NCBI RefSeq assembly: GCF_025397995.1
Contig: NZ_CP104550.1
Coordinates: forward strand, 1,571,775-1,635,774
DNA: 64,000 nucleotides
Source: Methanothermobacter wolfeii
GTDB taxonomy: Archaea > Methanobacteriota > Methanobacteria > Methanobacteriales > Methanothermobacteraceae
Direction: 5' to 3'
The translations under genes were made by a program, and so were the position numbers. The notes below the pieces were generated by a model. It saw only the letters and a list, made by a program, of their open reading frames with translations, was not told the origin of the DNA and did no database searches. Positions 47,509-57,055 of the stretch are shown piece after piece (position 1 is the stretch's first letter; the number at the start of each line of letters is the position of its first letter).

Positions 47509-50500
47509 TTAAATTCTTCCCTGATAGAAGTATCCAGCCCCAAGGAGACATACAAGGGCCACCACCCCAAGTATGGCATAGAAGGGTGTCTGACTGGTTG
47601 ATGAAGCACTCTGGGTTGAAGCAGCAACCTCATAGGCCTTACCGGATTCACCTGCAGAATCCTGCTGTGAATCAGCCGCCGTTTCAGTGCTGGCTGAATA
47701 TGAAGCACTGAATGATGGGCTGGATGAACTCCTACCTCCACCTGAAGATCCATAGGATGGTCTTCCTGTCTCACCGGCACCCTGACCCTCACCAGAAGTC
47801 CCTGGCTGGCTGGAATCAGCGGAACCCGGCACATCAATGGATCTACCTGTGGCAGCTGCCATGGCTGCTGCGAACTTCTTCAGTGACGCGCTGTCAAGGG
47901 AGGATAACTTCACAAGCCACTGGTTGAAGACCATGTTTGCACAGGTATGGTGGCAGCACACAACACCGTACTCGTTGATGACAGAGATGTACTCATCTGC
48001 AAGCCTCTGGATGGTGGCTGAATCCGTGCTCCAGAGCCCCCTACGGTTAGCCTCAAGGAGCCATGCAATGGTAGACGCATAGGAGTAGGGCTGAAGACTC
48101 ATGAACCTGCTCCTCACAACCGGGTCAAAGATGTAGGTCTCTGCAACCTTCTGCCACATCCAGTCTTCAACAAGTTCAGGCGCAACTGCACTCCACCCGA
48201 AGAGGTGTCCTATCTCCTTGGATATCTGATGAGCCCCTGAGAATCCCTGGCTAAGCATGCCCTCGATCCATTTTGGATTGTAGGTCCTTGTCCTGAGCTC
48301 GGCTGCAATGAAGGATGAGAGGGTCTCTATCCTTGGTGTGAACCTCGTGTTTGCAATGTAGGATGCAACGTTCTTTCCTGACATTGCCCTTGCAGCCATT
48401 GTAAGTCCCTCCAGGTACTGGTAGACATCATCGTTGTCAAGGACCCCGTAGACACTGTCCCTCACCTGTACCGTTGCATCGACCTTTGCAAGCTGCCTCT
48501 TGAAGGCATCCTTTGCATCTATGGCGTATATGTCCTTACCATAGATGAAGCCCATGTGGTTCAGGTAGGTTTCAACAAGCTGTGACTGGTCATTCCATTT
48601 TGAGGTTGATTCAACAACTGCAGGTATCCCTGTACCGTAGCTTCCAGGGGCCGAACCGAAGATCCTTGCACCTGCCAGTATCTCTGCAAGTGGACCCATG
48701 CCTCCCTGCGTGTAATTCGCAAGGTCACTGAGATAGTGTTTTCTGAGGTAATTCATTGAAGGGGATTCATCCAGTTTCATGACAAGCCTTATAGCCTCAT
48801 CCATCCTGTCGATACTGTAGGCAAAGGTGTCCCTGAAGAGTCCGCTGATGGTTACAAGGACATCAATCCTTGGCCTTCCAAGCTCCTCCAGCGGTGTGAC
48901 CTTAACCCCAGTAAACCGGCCTGACCTATCCCATACCGGTTCAACGCCGATAAGGCGGAGTATCATGGCTATTGTCTGACCGTTGGTCCTCATGGTCTCT
49001 ATTGACCAGAGAACAACCCCCACAGATTCAGGGTAACGGCCGTTCTTTGCAAGGTAGTCTGCAATGAGGTCATCCGCCATCTTCTTACCTATCGCCCATG
49101 CTGCACTGTCAGGTGCAAGCCTTGGATCAAAGGAGTACGAGTTTTTACCTGTTGGTAGAAGGTCCGGTATCCTTATTGGGTCAGCGCCCCTTCCCGGTTC
49201 AACGAATCTCCCCTCAAGTGCCCTGAGAAGGTTCGTGATCTCATAGTCCTGTGATAGCTTTGCCCTTACAGCATCCCTGAACTCCGTACTGTTCCTTGAC
49301 TCAGGGTCGAAGCTCACTATTGCCTCAACCATGGCATCAAGGAGTTCACCGCTCAGGGGTTCCCCGAAGACGTGCAGACCGTAGGGTATAAGGGTTGCTG
49401 ATAGTTCATCGAGCCTGTGTTCGATTATGTCCAGGGCCTCCTCAAAGGATGTGTTAAGATCCAGGTTAAGCTCCCTGTGCAGGTCCAGCTTCACCGTGAG
49501 GTTCCTTATCTCATCTGCGAGTATCAGTTTTCTCTGGGGATCCGTGGCTGAATGGTAAAGGTTGATCTTGTACTGAAGTTCTGATAGGTCACCGTAGAGT
49601 CCGCCCACAACCATGGGTGGAATGTTATGGTTGATAAGGACAGCGTAGCCCCTTCTCTTTGCCTGGGTACCCTCACCAGGGTTATTTACTATGTAGGGGT
49701 ATATGTTAGGAAGGTTCCCTATCATGACGTCAGGCCAGTCTAGGGCTGAAAGTCCAACAGACTTGCCAGGGAGCCATTCCATGGTCCCATGGGTACCGAG
49801 GTGTATGACTGCATTGAAGTTCCTCTGAAGCCACATGTAGAATGCAAGGTACTGGTGATGCAGTGGCAGGGTCGTTGAGTGTATCAGGTCTGCTGCATCC
49901 TCACCGAAGCCGCGCATCGGCTGGGGTCCCAGGAATATGTTCCCTATCATGACCCCTGGAATGACGATGCTGCCATTGTATACCATGACACTACCCGGTG
50001 CTTCACCCCAGGTGGATGTTATCTGGTTCCTGAGTGACTCGGGAAGTGTGCTGAACCATTCAAGGTAATCTGATACCGGTACTGTTACCGCACCCTCCCT
50101 TACAACCTTTGCAAGTTCTCCAGGGGCCCATGAACCCGTATTGAGGCCTGGTCCGAGCATTATGCTGATTATCTCTGCATTTGTTTTTTCATCCACCGTG
50201 TACCCGGCGTTCTTCATGGCCCTGAGGATCACCCTTATACTGTCAACCACGTTGAGGTAGCTGGCACTTATACCGTCCTTTCCTCCTCCAATGTTATAGT
50301 AAAGGAGGGCTATCTTCTTCTCTGAGTTTGGAAGTTCCCTGAGTTTTATCCAGTTTATAATCCTCTCTGTGAGCCTTTCGATCCTGTCGGGTAACGGAAC
50401 ATAGTAGGTGTATCTAAGTCCGGTTTCAGGGTCAGTACCCTCAACTCCTCCTCCTATGAGGATGGGTTCTATCCTCCCATCGATTTCAGGCATTGCAATC

Positions 50501-51516
50501 TGCCAGTAGACCTCTGATGAAAGACCTGCTATGCTTTCATTCCATGCGTTAAGGTTTGATGCATAGACTGCTGCGATGGCCGGCACGTCAAGTTCACTGA
50601 GTATGGCTGTTGAGTTAACAGGGTCGCCATTGTAGAGGTTGAAGCCCATGCAGGTTATGAGGCCGCTTATACGTGGTGTTCTGTTACCGTCCAGAAAGAA
50701 ATTCTCTAGTATGTTCCTCTTTGTTGGGGTGTCAGCTGCGAATCCAAGTATAACATTGTATCCCCTGTTCTCAAGGCTTTCAACTATCGCCATGTGCATC
50801 CTCATGTCGCTTCCACGGTAGTAGGTGTCAAAGGTGAGGATTCCTATCCATGGCTTCCCTGGCTTGTAGTGCCCGCTCTGGACGTACCATGAATAGTAAT
50901 CATCCCAGGTTGTGAACTGCCTTGTTGATGCTGGGTGGTAGACGAAGGACTTTATTGCCGGGATGGCTGTTGTATTCTCTCCAGTCCTTAACTGCATCCC
51001 TGCATCCCTTAAAAGTAGGAGCATCATCCTTTTGAAGTTCTCTGGTCCTCCCTGGTCCCACATGTACTTTACGGTTGCATTATCAGGCCCTATCCCTGGA
51101 TAGTCCTTGAAGGTGTTACCTGTTCCTATGGCTATTATTCTGGTGGCATTCGTAACATTCAGGATTGCATTGACCTTTTGAACCGTGTTCGGTGAACTTA
51201 TCATCTGTATAAGGATTACATCAGCCCTTCTGCCCGCCTCTATGGCTGCGGCATCGATCTGGGGATCGTTCCTTATAAGTTCGTCGTTGGTGAAGAGTGA
51301 GACGTTGAATCTGTAGCCATCATTCCTTGCAAGTTTGTAACCCTCAACTATTGCCCTTGTACTCGATGTGGATCCGGTGAGTATCAGAAGGTTGTAGTTT
51401 GAAGAATTCTCTGCAATGGTGTCATTTACCGTGCTGTTGGAGCCGTCGGCTGCTGAAACACCTCCTGCAAGTACGAGTATCATCAGAAATATTAGTGGAA
51501 TCACTGATTTTCTCAT
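47509..51516 (-). CDS. Exported membrane-anchored CobN/BchH-like chelatase
   Basis: 1335-residue member of the CobN/magnesium-chelatase H family. Unusual for this family it begins with a signal peptide (KSVIPLIFLMILVLAGGVSAA) and ends in a Ser/Gly-rich linker (about 1210-1300) plus a membrane anchor (FYAILGVVALVCLLGAGYF), so the body is expected outside the membrane. The core motif HLGTHGTMEWLPGKSVGLS is intact, as are IALLYYNIGGGKDG and VVLWSIETMRTNG. ATG at 51516 follows GGAGGTGA. It lies just upstream of feoAB. Cobalt insertion or metal removal from a tetrapyrrole outside the cell are both conceivable. Confidence 0.88.
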   Translation of the reverse strand: MRKSVIPLIFLMILVLAGGVSAADGSNSTVNDTIAENSSNYNLLILTGSTSSTRAIVEGYKLARNDGYRFNVSLFTNDELIRNDPQIDAAAIEAGRRADVILIQMISSPNTVQKVNAILNVTNATRIIAIGTGNTFKDYPGIGPDNATVKYMWDQGGPENFKRMMLLLLRDAGMQLRTGENTTAIPAIKSFVYHPASTRQFTTWDDYYSWYVQSGHYKPGKPWIGILTFDTYYRGSDMRMHMAIVESLENRGYNVILGFAADTPTKRNILENFFLDGNRTPRISGLITCMGFNLYNGDPVNSTAILSELDVPAIAAVYASNLNAWNESIAGLSSEVYWQIAMPEIDGRIEPILIGGGVEGTDPETGLRYTYYVPLPDRIERLTERIINWIKLRELPNSEKKIALLYYNIGGGKDGISASYLNVVDSIRVILRAMKNAGYTVDEKTNAEIISIMLGPGLNTGSWAPGELAKVVREGAVTVPVSDYLEWFSTLPESLRNQITSTWGEAPGSVMVYNGSIVIPGVMIGNIFLGPQPMRGFGEDAADLIHSTTLPLHHQYLAFYMWLQRNFNAVIHLGTHGTMEWLPGKSVGLSALDWPDVMIGNLPNIYPYIVNNPGEGTQAKRRGYAVLINHNIPPMVVGGLYGDLSELQYKINLYHSATDPQRKLILADEIRNLTVKLDLHRELNLDLNTSFEEALDIIEHRLDELSATLIPYGLHVFGEPLSGELLDAMVEAIVSFDPESRNSTEFRDAVRAKLSQDYEITNLLRALEGRFVEPGRGADPIRIPDLLPTGKNSYSFDPRLAPDSAAWAIGKKMADDLIADYLAKNGRYPESVGVVLWSIETMRTNGQTIAMILRLIGVEPVWDRSGRFTGVKVTPLEELGRPRIDVLVTISGLFRDTFAYSIDRMDEAIRLVMKLDESPSMNYLRKHYLSDLANYTQGGMGPLAEILAGARIFGSAPGSYGTGIPAVVESTSKWNDQSQLVETYLNHMGFIYGKDIYAIDAKDAFKRQLAKVDATVQVRDSVYGVLDNDDVYQYLEGLTMAARAMSGKNVASYIANTRFTPRIETLSSFIAAELRTRTYNPKWIEGMLSQGFSGAHQISKEIGHLFGWSAVAPELVEDWMWQKVAETYIFDPVVRSRFMSLQPYSYASTIAWLLEANRRGLWSTDSATIQRLADEYISVINEYGVVCCHHTCANMVFNQWLVKLSSLDSASLKKFAAAMAAATGRSIDVPGSADSSQPGTSGEGQGAGETGRPSYGSSGGGRSSSSPSFSASYSASTETAADSQQDSAGESGKAYEVAASTQSASSTSQTPFYAILGVVALVCLLGAGYFYQGRI

Positions 51517-51545
51517 ACATTTCACCTCCATTAAATTTTATTACA

Positions 51546-51602
51546 GTTCAAGTTTTATTGAATGAACATATAAAGATTGCTTTATTAAAAATAAAGTTCA
51601 TT
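51546..51602 (-). promoter_or_regulatory. Promoter with three GTTCA half-sites
   Basis: AATGAAC (51561-51567) and GTTCATT (51596-51602) form a perfect 7-bp inverted repeat 28 bases apart, with the minus-strand TATA candidate CTTTATATG (about 51566-51574) at one edge. A further GTTCA at 51546-51550 pairs with TGAAC at 51563-51567. The set looks like a binding site for a regulator of the chelatase gene. No TTAGG iron box is present. Confidence 0.5.
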
Positions 51603-51876
51603 TTATATGCTTGAATTGGTCAAGGGGGTGACAGGAAATTTCTGTTTTAGACCCGATCTGATCAAATATCCTGCCTGATAGCAGCTAAAAATAAATTAAG
51701 TTCATGAAATACGGATATCAATGATTAAACCCATCTGTATGGATTCTCAGGCCCCCTGGTACCTGCAGGGTGACAAGTACCATTCAGACGTCAGGGATAG
51801 TGTTTGATAAAAATGGGTACTAGAGTAATCCAGCTTGATGAAACATGGCCACCACCTCATTAACTATCTCGCCTGC
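51603..51876. other. Noncoding gap
   Basis: 274 bases between the chelatase promoter and the 3' end of the 51877-52155 gene. No open frame with a family likeness or good ribosome site is visible on either strand, and I recognise no RNA or repeat. There are scattered TATA-like strings only. Confidence 0.5.
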
Positions 51877-52155
51877 CTAATTTGCTTTCAGGCCAGCGTA
51901 TATAAAGTGATCATCGTCATTGTCCTCATAGAATTTCATGAACTCCCTGACGCTCTCAAGATAAAGCCCTGATGCTTCAAGTACCTTTAAATGGATGTGT
52001 TCAAGTCCATGGTAAGGTTCTTCATTCATCATGGCACCATATACGTCACTGAGGATACCCTCCACCTTAACAAACTCATCTCTTATCTCCCGTGGATCTT
52101 TGCCTTCTCTTATAAGAATAAGGTTTTCCCTGAATCTGTTCACAGCATACACCAT
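51877..52155 (-). CDS. Small helical protein of unknown function
   Basis: 92-residue soluble protein, mostly helical and acidic: NRFRENLILIREGKDPREIR, KVEGILSDVYGAMMNE, then HGLEHIHLKVLEASGLYLES and the acidic tail YEDNDDDHF. Not recognised. ATG at 52155 has no ribosome site, but a strong GAGGTGATC stands about 35-45 bases upstream in front of a TTG in another frame (52189), so either a short leader peptide or a frameshift near the start is possible. Confidence 0.6.
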   Translation of the reverse strand: MVYAVNRFRENLILIREGKDPREIRDEFVKVEGILSDVYGAMMNEEPYHGLEHIHLKVLEASGLYLESVREFMKFYEDNDDDHFIYAGLKAN

Positions 52156-52327
52156 AATATCAAGATTTCATCATTCTTTCTGGATACAAGTGATCACCTC
52201 TAATACAGTACCATGGTGTGTCATCCATATATCAAGTTAACCAGAGGGTTCATCTCACGGCTGCTGATCATGAAAAAAATGAATAGCCTGGTTTCACATA
52301 ATATGAAGGATGAAAGAAAAGAAAAAG

Positions 52328-52471
52328 ATGGTGGGTATCAGGTGTCGGTGCCTGGAACCTCCTGTGAAGAAGGATAAAGAGAAAATGAGACTAGTCATGT
52401 GCCCGGTCTGCGGTAAAGTTTACAGGACAGACCGGACCGATGATGTGTGTTTCAGCTGCAGTAAGGCCTGA
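52328..52471 (+). CDS. 47-residue zinc-ribbon protein
   Basis: Short frame starting MVGIRCRCLEPPVKKDKEK and ending with a clear zinc-ribbon: CPVCGKVYRTDRTDDVCFSC (CPxCG-x12-CxxC) then SKA and stop. A start at 52385 would give 28 residues and keep the ribbon. No strong ribosome site is seen. The stop codon abuts the stop of the convergent protease gene. Ribbon geometry argues against chance; the N-terminal CRC is optional. Confidence 0.6.
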   Translation: MVGIRCRCLEPPVKKDKEKMRLVMCPVCGKVYRTDRTDDVCFSCSKA

Positions 52472-53626
52472 TCAGAACATCATGAGCAAACCCCTACCCG
52501 TCCCCCATATTATGCTGACAGCGATTATAAGGATCACAAATATGGATATGTAGCTCACAGCAGGCCTAACCACCCTTTCAGGTAAACGGAACCTCAGGAG
52601 TTCCTCAAACATCAGGCCGCCGTCAAGGGGTTTTGCAGGAAGAAGGTTCACCGTGCCCACCGCAAAGTTAAGGAAGAACACCCAGAAGAACAGCTCCTCA
52701 AGGTAGGTGAGTGCCAGGGGGAGGCTGCCAAGGACAGAAGCCACGTTCTCCCTGACCTTCAGATGGTTGCTTGTCCTAATACCCATATAAGCCCTTGTAG
52801 AGTTATCGGGGTGCCTGCCAGTCTTAAGCTGAATTACGCCCTGATCAGTGCTTATATTAATAACCTCCCCCACCTTCAGTGTCTTAAGGGCCTCACTGTA
52901 GGTTGTGAGGTTATTGGCAGGAAGACCATTGATTTCCCTTATTACAAGGCCCGGTTTAAGGACCTCACTTGCAGGGCTTCCAGGTACAACGCTGTCTATC
53001 TGAACACCATCGGCTTCAAGGGCCGCCGGGACCGCATAGGATGAAATGGCCAGGAACACCATGAAACATAAACCTGCAAGTATCAGGTTGGCCACCGATC
53101 CAGCCGCATATATCCTCAGCTTTGATATCGGGCTGACCTTCTTGATGTCATCCTCATCTGGTTCCACGAATGCACCGGGTAGTACCGCAAGTAAGAGGAG
53201 GCCTATCGATTTTATCCTGACACCCTCAACCCTTGCGAGTATGCCGTGGGCAAACTCATGGACAACTATGACGGTTGCAAGTCCAAGGATACCGTACCCC
53301 AGGGGCACGTAGACTGGGGATCCTGGAATATCAACCCCCGGTACGATGAGAGACGCCTGGGGCCTGACGAATATGTTCTGGAGTGACATCACGATCATGT
53401 AGAGCATGTAGAACATGAAGAAGAAGGCCACCGGTATCCCTACATTCATGGTCCAGCGCCAGAATCTAGGGTGTCCTGATGCCAGGTCATCAATGAATCC
53501 CCTCATCCTCCCTGTTCTCCTCATTAAGAGGGGTCCCTGTACTTCAATCTTCAGTTTATCCCTGAAGAGAATTGCCAGTGTCCATATAAGAATGAATCCT
53601 ATAAGATAGAACCATAGTGCGTTCAT
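52472..53626 (-). CDS. Site-2-type intramembrane metalloprotease (M50)
   Basis: 384-residue membrane zinc protease. Zinc motif VIVVHEFAHGILAR (HExxH) in a transmembrane helix, and the distal NLLPAKPLDGGLMFEEL supplying the third ligand (LDG). A PDZ domain lies between (about residues 205-285: VVPGSPASEVLKPGLVIREI). Six or more hydrophobic segments. Such proteases cut membrane-bound substrates in regulated proteolysis; substrate unknown. Confidence 0.93.
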   Translation of the reverse strand: MNALWFYLIGFILIWTLAILFRDKLKIEVQGPLLMRRTGRMRGFIDDLASGHPRFWRWTMNVGIPVAFFFMFYMLYMIVMSLQNIFVRPQASLIVPGVDIPGSPVYVPLGYGILGLATVIVVHEFAHGILARVEGVRIKSIGLLLLAVLPGAFVEPDEDDIKKVSPISKLRIYAAGSVANLILAGLCFMVFLAISSYAVPAALEADGVQIDSVVPGSPASEVLKPGLVIREINGLPANNLTTYSEALKTLKVGEVINISTDQGVIQLKTGRHPDNSTRAYMGIRTSNHLKVRENVASVLGSLPLALTYLEELFFWVFFLNFAVGTVNLLPAKPLDGGLMFEELLRFRLPERVVRPAVSYISIFVILIIAVSIIWGTGRGLLMMF

Positions 53627-53716
53627 TAAATAACACCTTTTATATTTGATTATTTATTCGGGTATATAAAAAGATTCCCTGAAGCGACGCTCCCGACTGG
53701 CCATGAAGATGTGCGA

Positions 53717-54931
53717 CTATATTATCATGGAATCGAAGAGGATCACATCGCATTCTTCACCCTCTGAAATCCCCTCCTTATTCTCATCTAGGAATATGTA
53801 TGCGTTTGATTCCACCATTGACCTTATTATCCCTGAACCTCTGCTCCTGACGGGTTCAACCATTTCATCGGTGGCCCTTGCCCTCAGGTACTCTGTCCTT
53901 CCAGGTGCCGATGCAACCTTCCCTGTGCAGGTCCTCCTGACGGTCCTGTGCCTGTACTCAGGGTACTGCATCCTCATAAGATAGTACCTTGCAAATACAT
54001 CGAACTGTACCATTGCAGCCACAGGGTACCCTGAAAGCATGAACACCGGTTTATGATTCACCATCCCGAATGCCACGGGTTTTCCAGGGCGCACCGCAAC
54101 TCCATGAAAGAGCACCTCCCCCAGGTCCTTCACCGCATCAACAACCACGTCACCCTTACTTATGGCCGTGCCCCCGGTTGTTATCACCGCATCATACTCA
54201 TCAGCAGCCCTCCTGATCTCATCCTTCACCCCCTCAAGGTCATCCCCGCAGTGTAAGACGTCCGGGACGCCTCCTGCACTTTCAACCAGGGCCTTGAGCG
54301 TGTACCTGTTGGAGTTAGGTATTTTTCCAGGTTCAAGGTCCCCTGATGGATCCACAAGTTCATTTCCGGTCACTATGATCCTGACCGATGGCTTCCTGTA
54401 CACCTTAACCCTGCCGTGCCCTGCGGATGCTGCCAGGGCGATCTCGGGGGGTCTGAGCAGGGTCCCAGCTTTAAGTATCCTTTCTCCCGCACCTATGTCC
54501 TCGCCGCGGGGTGCTATGTTTTCTCCTGGTGAAACCGGCCTTATCACCCTTATCTCATCGCCTGATAGAATCGTGTACTCCTCCATCACAACCGCATCCG
54601 CACCCTCAGGGATCGGTGCACCAGTAGCTATCCTCACAGCCTCACCCCTGGCAGTTTCAGCCCCTGAAACATCGCCTGCACCTATGGAGTCAACCACCCT
54701 GAGTGTGATGGGGTTTTCAGGTGATGAACCGAAGGTGTCCTCTGCCCTGACAGCATACCCGTCCATGGCCGACCTGTCAAATGGGGGTGAGTCAAAGCGG
54801 GATATGATGTCCTCTGCAAGGACCCTGTGATATGCGTCATCAAGATCAATCTCCTCCACTCCCATCCTGACCTGATTCTCATCAATGACCCTGAATGCCT
54901 CCTTAACCGGTAAGAGCTCTGATAGGAACAT
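53717..54931 (-). CDS. moeA: Molybdopterin molybdenumtransferase MoeA
   Basis: 404-residue MoeA, which inserts molybdate or tungstate into adenylated molybdopterin, needed for formylmethanofuran and formate dehydrogenases. SRFDSPPFDRSAMDGYAVRA, GEAVRIATGAPIPEGADAVV, and the MPT-binding TTGGTAISKGDVVVDAVKDL are family motifs, then VRPGKPVAFGMV and LSGYPVAAMVQF. ATG at 54931 (MFLSELLPV) is the family-like start. Confidence 0.95.
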   Translation of the reverse strand: MFLSELLPVKEAFRVIDENQVRMGVEEIDLDDAYHRVLAEDIISRFDSPPFDRSAMDGYAVRAEDTFGSSPENPITLRVVDSIGAGDVSGAETARGEAVRIATGAPIPEGADAVVMEEYTILSGDEIRVIRPVSPGENIAPRGEDIGAGERILKAGTLLRPPEIALAASAGHGRVKVYRKPSVRIIVTGNELVDPSGDLEPGKIPNSNRYTLKALVESAGGVPDVLHCGDDLEGVKDEIRRAADEYDAVITTGGTAISKGDVVVDAVKDLGEVLFHGVAVRPGKPVAFGMVNHKPVFMLSGYPVAAMVQFDVFARYYLMRMQYPEYRHRTVRRTCTGKVASAPGRTEYLRARATDEMVEPVRSRGSGIIRSMVESNAYIFLDENKEGISEGEECDVILFDSMII

Positions 54932-55041
54932 GTAACCATCTCCATCATTCACATATTAATAAGGGTTAGCCAGGAATATTATAGTATCGATGATTGCATA
55001 TCTACAATGATAGGGTTTACCTCAAAGCTCAGGGATGAAAA

Positions 55042-55947
55042 ATGATAGAAGTTGAATCTCTAAGTAAAAGTTTTGGAAGGGTGAAGGCCCTGGACAATTT
55101 AAGCTTTGATGTGGGGGATGGGGAGCTCCTGGGCATCATAGGCCATAACGGTGCCGGTAAGACCACGGTAATACGTATAATAGCAGGTATACTCCACCCT
55201 GACTCTGGAAGGGTCTTCGTGGGGGGTTATGATGTTACAGAGGACCCTGTTAGGGTAAAATCCATGATAGGCTACCTTCCAGAGGAGCCAAACCTCTATG
55301 AGCGCTTCAGGGCCAGGGACCTTTTAAGGTACTTCGGTGAACTCTACGGTGTTCGGGGAGATGTCCTTGAGGAAAGGATATGGGAACTTCTTGACCTTGT
55401 AGGGATGTCTGAAAGGGCATATGACCCTATAAACACCTTCTCAAAGGGTATGCGTCAGAGGATAGGCATAGCAAGGGCCCTGATCCATGACCCCCCTGTC
55501 ATCATCCTTGATGAACCAACCATGGGGCTGGACCCTGCCACGGCATATTCAATAAGGGAGTTTGTAAGGAAGCTCAAGGGTTCAAAGACCATTCTGCTCT
55601 GCACCCACTACATGGAGGAGGCGGAGTACCTCTGTGACCGGGTTGCCATAATCAACCAGGGACGTATACTTGACATTGGAACCCCCTCAGAACTCAAATC
55701 AAAGATAAAGGGGAACACTGTCCTTGAAGTGGTCCTTGCCGATCCATCGGCTGCAGATATCAGCATGATAGAGGGAATTGATGGTGTTAAATCCGTTGAG
55801 CTCGATGGTAACACCCTCAGGGTGTCCCTTGAATGTGGAGATGTGACGGGACGGGTCCTCCATGGAATCGGTGATAACATAAGGAGCGTGAATACAAGGG
55901 AGACCACCCTCAATGATATATTCATAGAGAGGGTCAGGAGCCCCTGA
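55042..55947 (+). CDS. ABC transporter ATP-binding protein
   Basis: 301-residue ATPase: Walker A GHNGAGKTTVIRIIAG, signature FSKGMRQRIGIARALI, Walker B VIILDEPTMGLDPATA, and the switch histidine LCTHYMEE. The C-terminal 80 residues resemble the extension of NatA-type exporters. It opens a three-gene unit with two ABC-2 permeases and diverges from moeA. Confidence 0.93.
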   Translation: MIEVESLSKSFGRVKALDNLSFDVGDGELLGIIGHNGAGKTTVIRIIAGILHPDSGRVFVGGYDVTEDPVRVKSMIGYLPEEPNLYERFRARDLLRYFGELYGVRGDVLEERIWELLDLVGMSERAYDPINTFSKGMRQRIGIARALIHDPPVIILDEPTMGLDPATAYSIREFVRKLKGSKTILLCTHYMEEAEYLCDRVAIINQGRILDIGTPSELKSKIKGNTVLEVVLADPSAADISMIEGIDGVKSVELDGNTLRVSLECGDVTGRVLHGIGDNIRSVNTRETTLNDIFIERVRSP

Positions 55948-55957
55948 AGGTGTCTGC

Positions 55958-57055
55958 ATGAAGATCCTCACGGTTACCAAGTGGGAGCTCAGGAACACCC
56001 TCCAGAGCAGAAAGTTTGTATTCATATTCATCTTCCAGATAGCCGTGCTCATGCTCACAATCTTCATGTTCAGCGGATTCATGGATATGATGGATGAGGG
56101 AGGAGCTGCATTCACACCCTCCCTGAGGGGATTTGCAGAGATAAACGTCCATGACCCTTCAGGTATCATCAAGGGCCAGCTGAACCCTGATATCCTTGAA
56201 ATCCGTGAATTTAAGGGCTTTCCTGCCTCTGGTTCCGTGCTCCTTGTTGACAGATTCAGGGGGGTGCCCCTGAATGCAACCCTCTACCTTGACTACTCTG
56301 ACCCCAGGAGGAGCGTCATATCCGATGAGGTTAAACTTGCTGTTGAAAGGGCTTCCAGTAGAATAGTGGAGGACCTTATGGGGGAAACACCAAGACCCGA
56401 GGTCATGGAGGAGGCAGTGGGTGAATCAGTGTCCATGCAGCTTGTAAACAGGGTTATGGTTGCTGTTCTCCTCTTCCTCCCCATATTCCTCTTCGGGAAC
56501 CTTGTCATTGATGGTATTGTTGGTGAGAAGGAGAGGAAAACCGGTGAGGTTCTCATTGCAATGCCCGTGAGGCATTCTGATATCATACTCGGCAAGTGCC
56601 TCTCGGTCATAATCATAATGTCCCTCCAGATAGGGGTGTGGACCCTTATCCTTACAGCTGCCGGTTTCAGGATATCCAACATACCTGCAGCCTACATTAC
56701 GGTGGTGCTGTCCGCTGTCCCTGTTGTTGGACTCACAAGCCTTATCTCTGTGTATTCAAAGAATTATCGTGAGGCAGGAATAGGTATAACCCTCGCCTAC
56801 ATAGTGGTTGCAGCTTACCTCATGGTCCCCACACTGGCATACATTGCAGGGTCCCAGGGTACCCTGTCCCCCATGACCCTCACCGTCAAGTTAATAGCGG
56901 GTTCCCCGGTGGGTCCCGGTGACATTTTACCGCCCCTGGCCTCAACCCTCGCCCTTAGCCTCCTCTTCTACGGCCTTTCGGTAAGGCTCTTCAGGAGGGA
57001 TGATATTGTCTTCGGCCCGAGACCCGGAATAATTGAACTGCTGGTGAAAAAATGA
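55958..57055 (+). CDS. ABC-2 type permease
   Basis: 365-residue permease with an N-terminal helix (KFVFIFIFQIAVLMLTIFMF), a large extracytoplasmic loop (about 45-165), then five or six helices, the first after VNRVMVAVLLFLPIFLFGNL. The cytosolic IVGEKERKTGEVLIAMPV loop is the conserved coupling segment of NatB-like exporters. The substrate is unknown. Starts 10 bases behind the ATPase gene. Confidence 0.9.
   Translation: MKILTVTKWELRNTLQSRKFVFIFIFQIAVLMLTIFMFSGFMDMMDEGGAAFTPSLRGFAEINVHDPSGIIKGQLNPDILEIREFKGFPASGSVLLVDRFRGVPLNATLYLDYSDPRRSVISDEVKLAVERASSRIVEDLMGETPRPEVMEEAVGESVSMQLVNRVMVAVLLFLPIFLFGNLVIDGIVGEKERKTGEVLIAMPVRHSDIILGKCLSVIIIMSLQIGVWTLILTAAGFRISNIPAAYITVVLSAVPVVGLTSLISVYSKNYREAGIGITLAYIVVAAYLMVPTLAYIAGSQGTLSPMTLTVKLIAGSPVGPGDILPPLASTLALSLLFYGLSVRLFRRDDIVFGPRPGIIELLVKK

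Noticed and set aside
51603-51876. Cobalamin riboswitch upstream of the CobN-like gene
   Set aside because: No conserved B12-box-like sequence or suitable folding was seen, and this class is rare in archaea.
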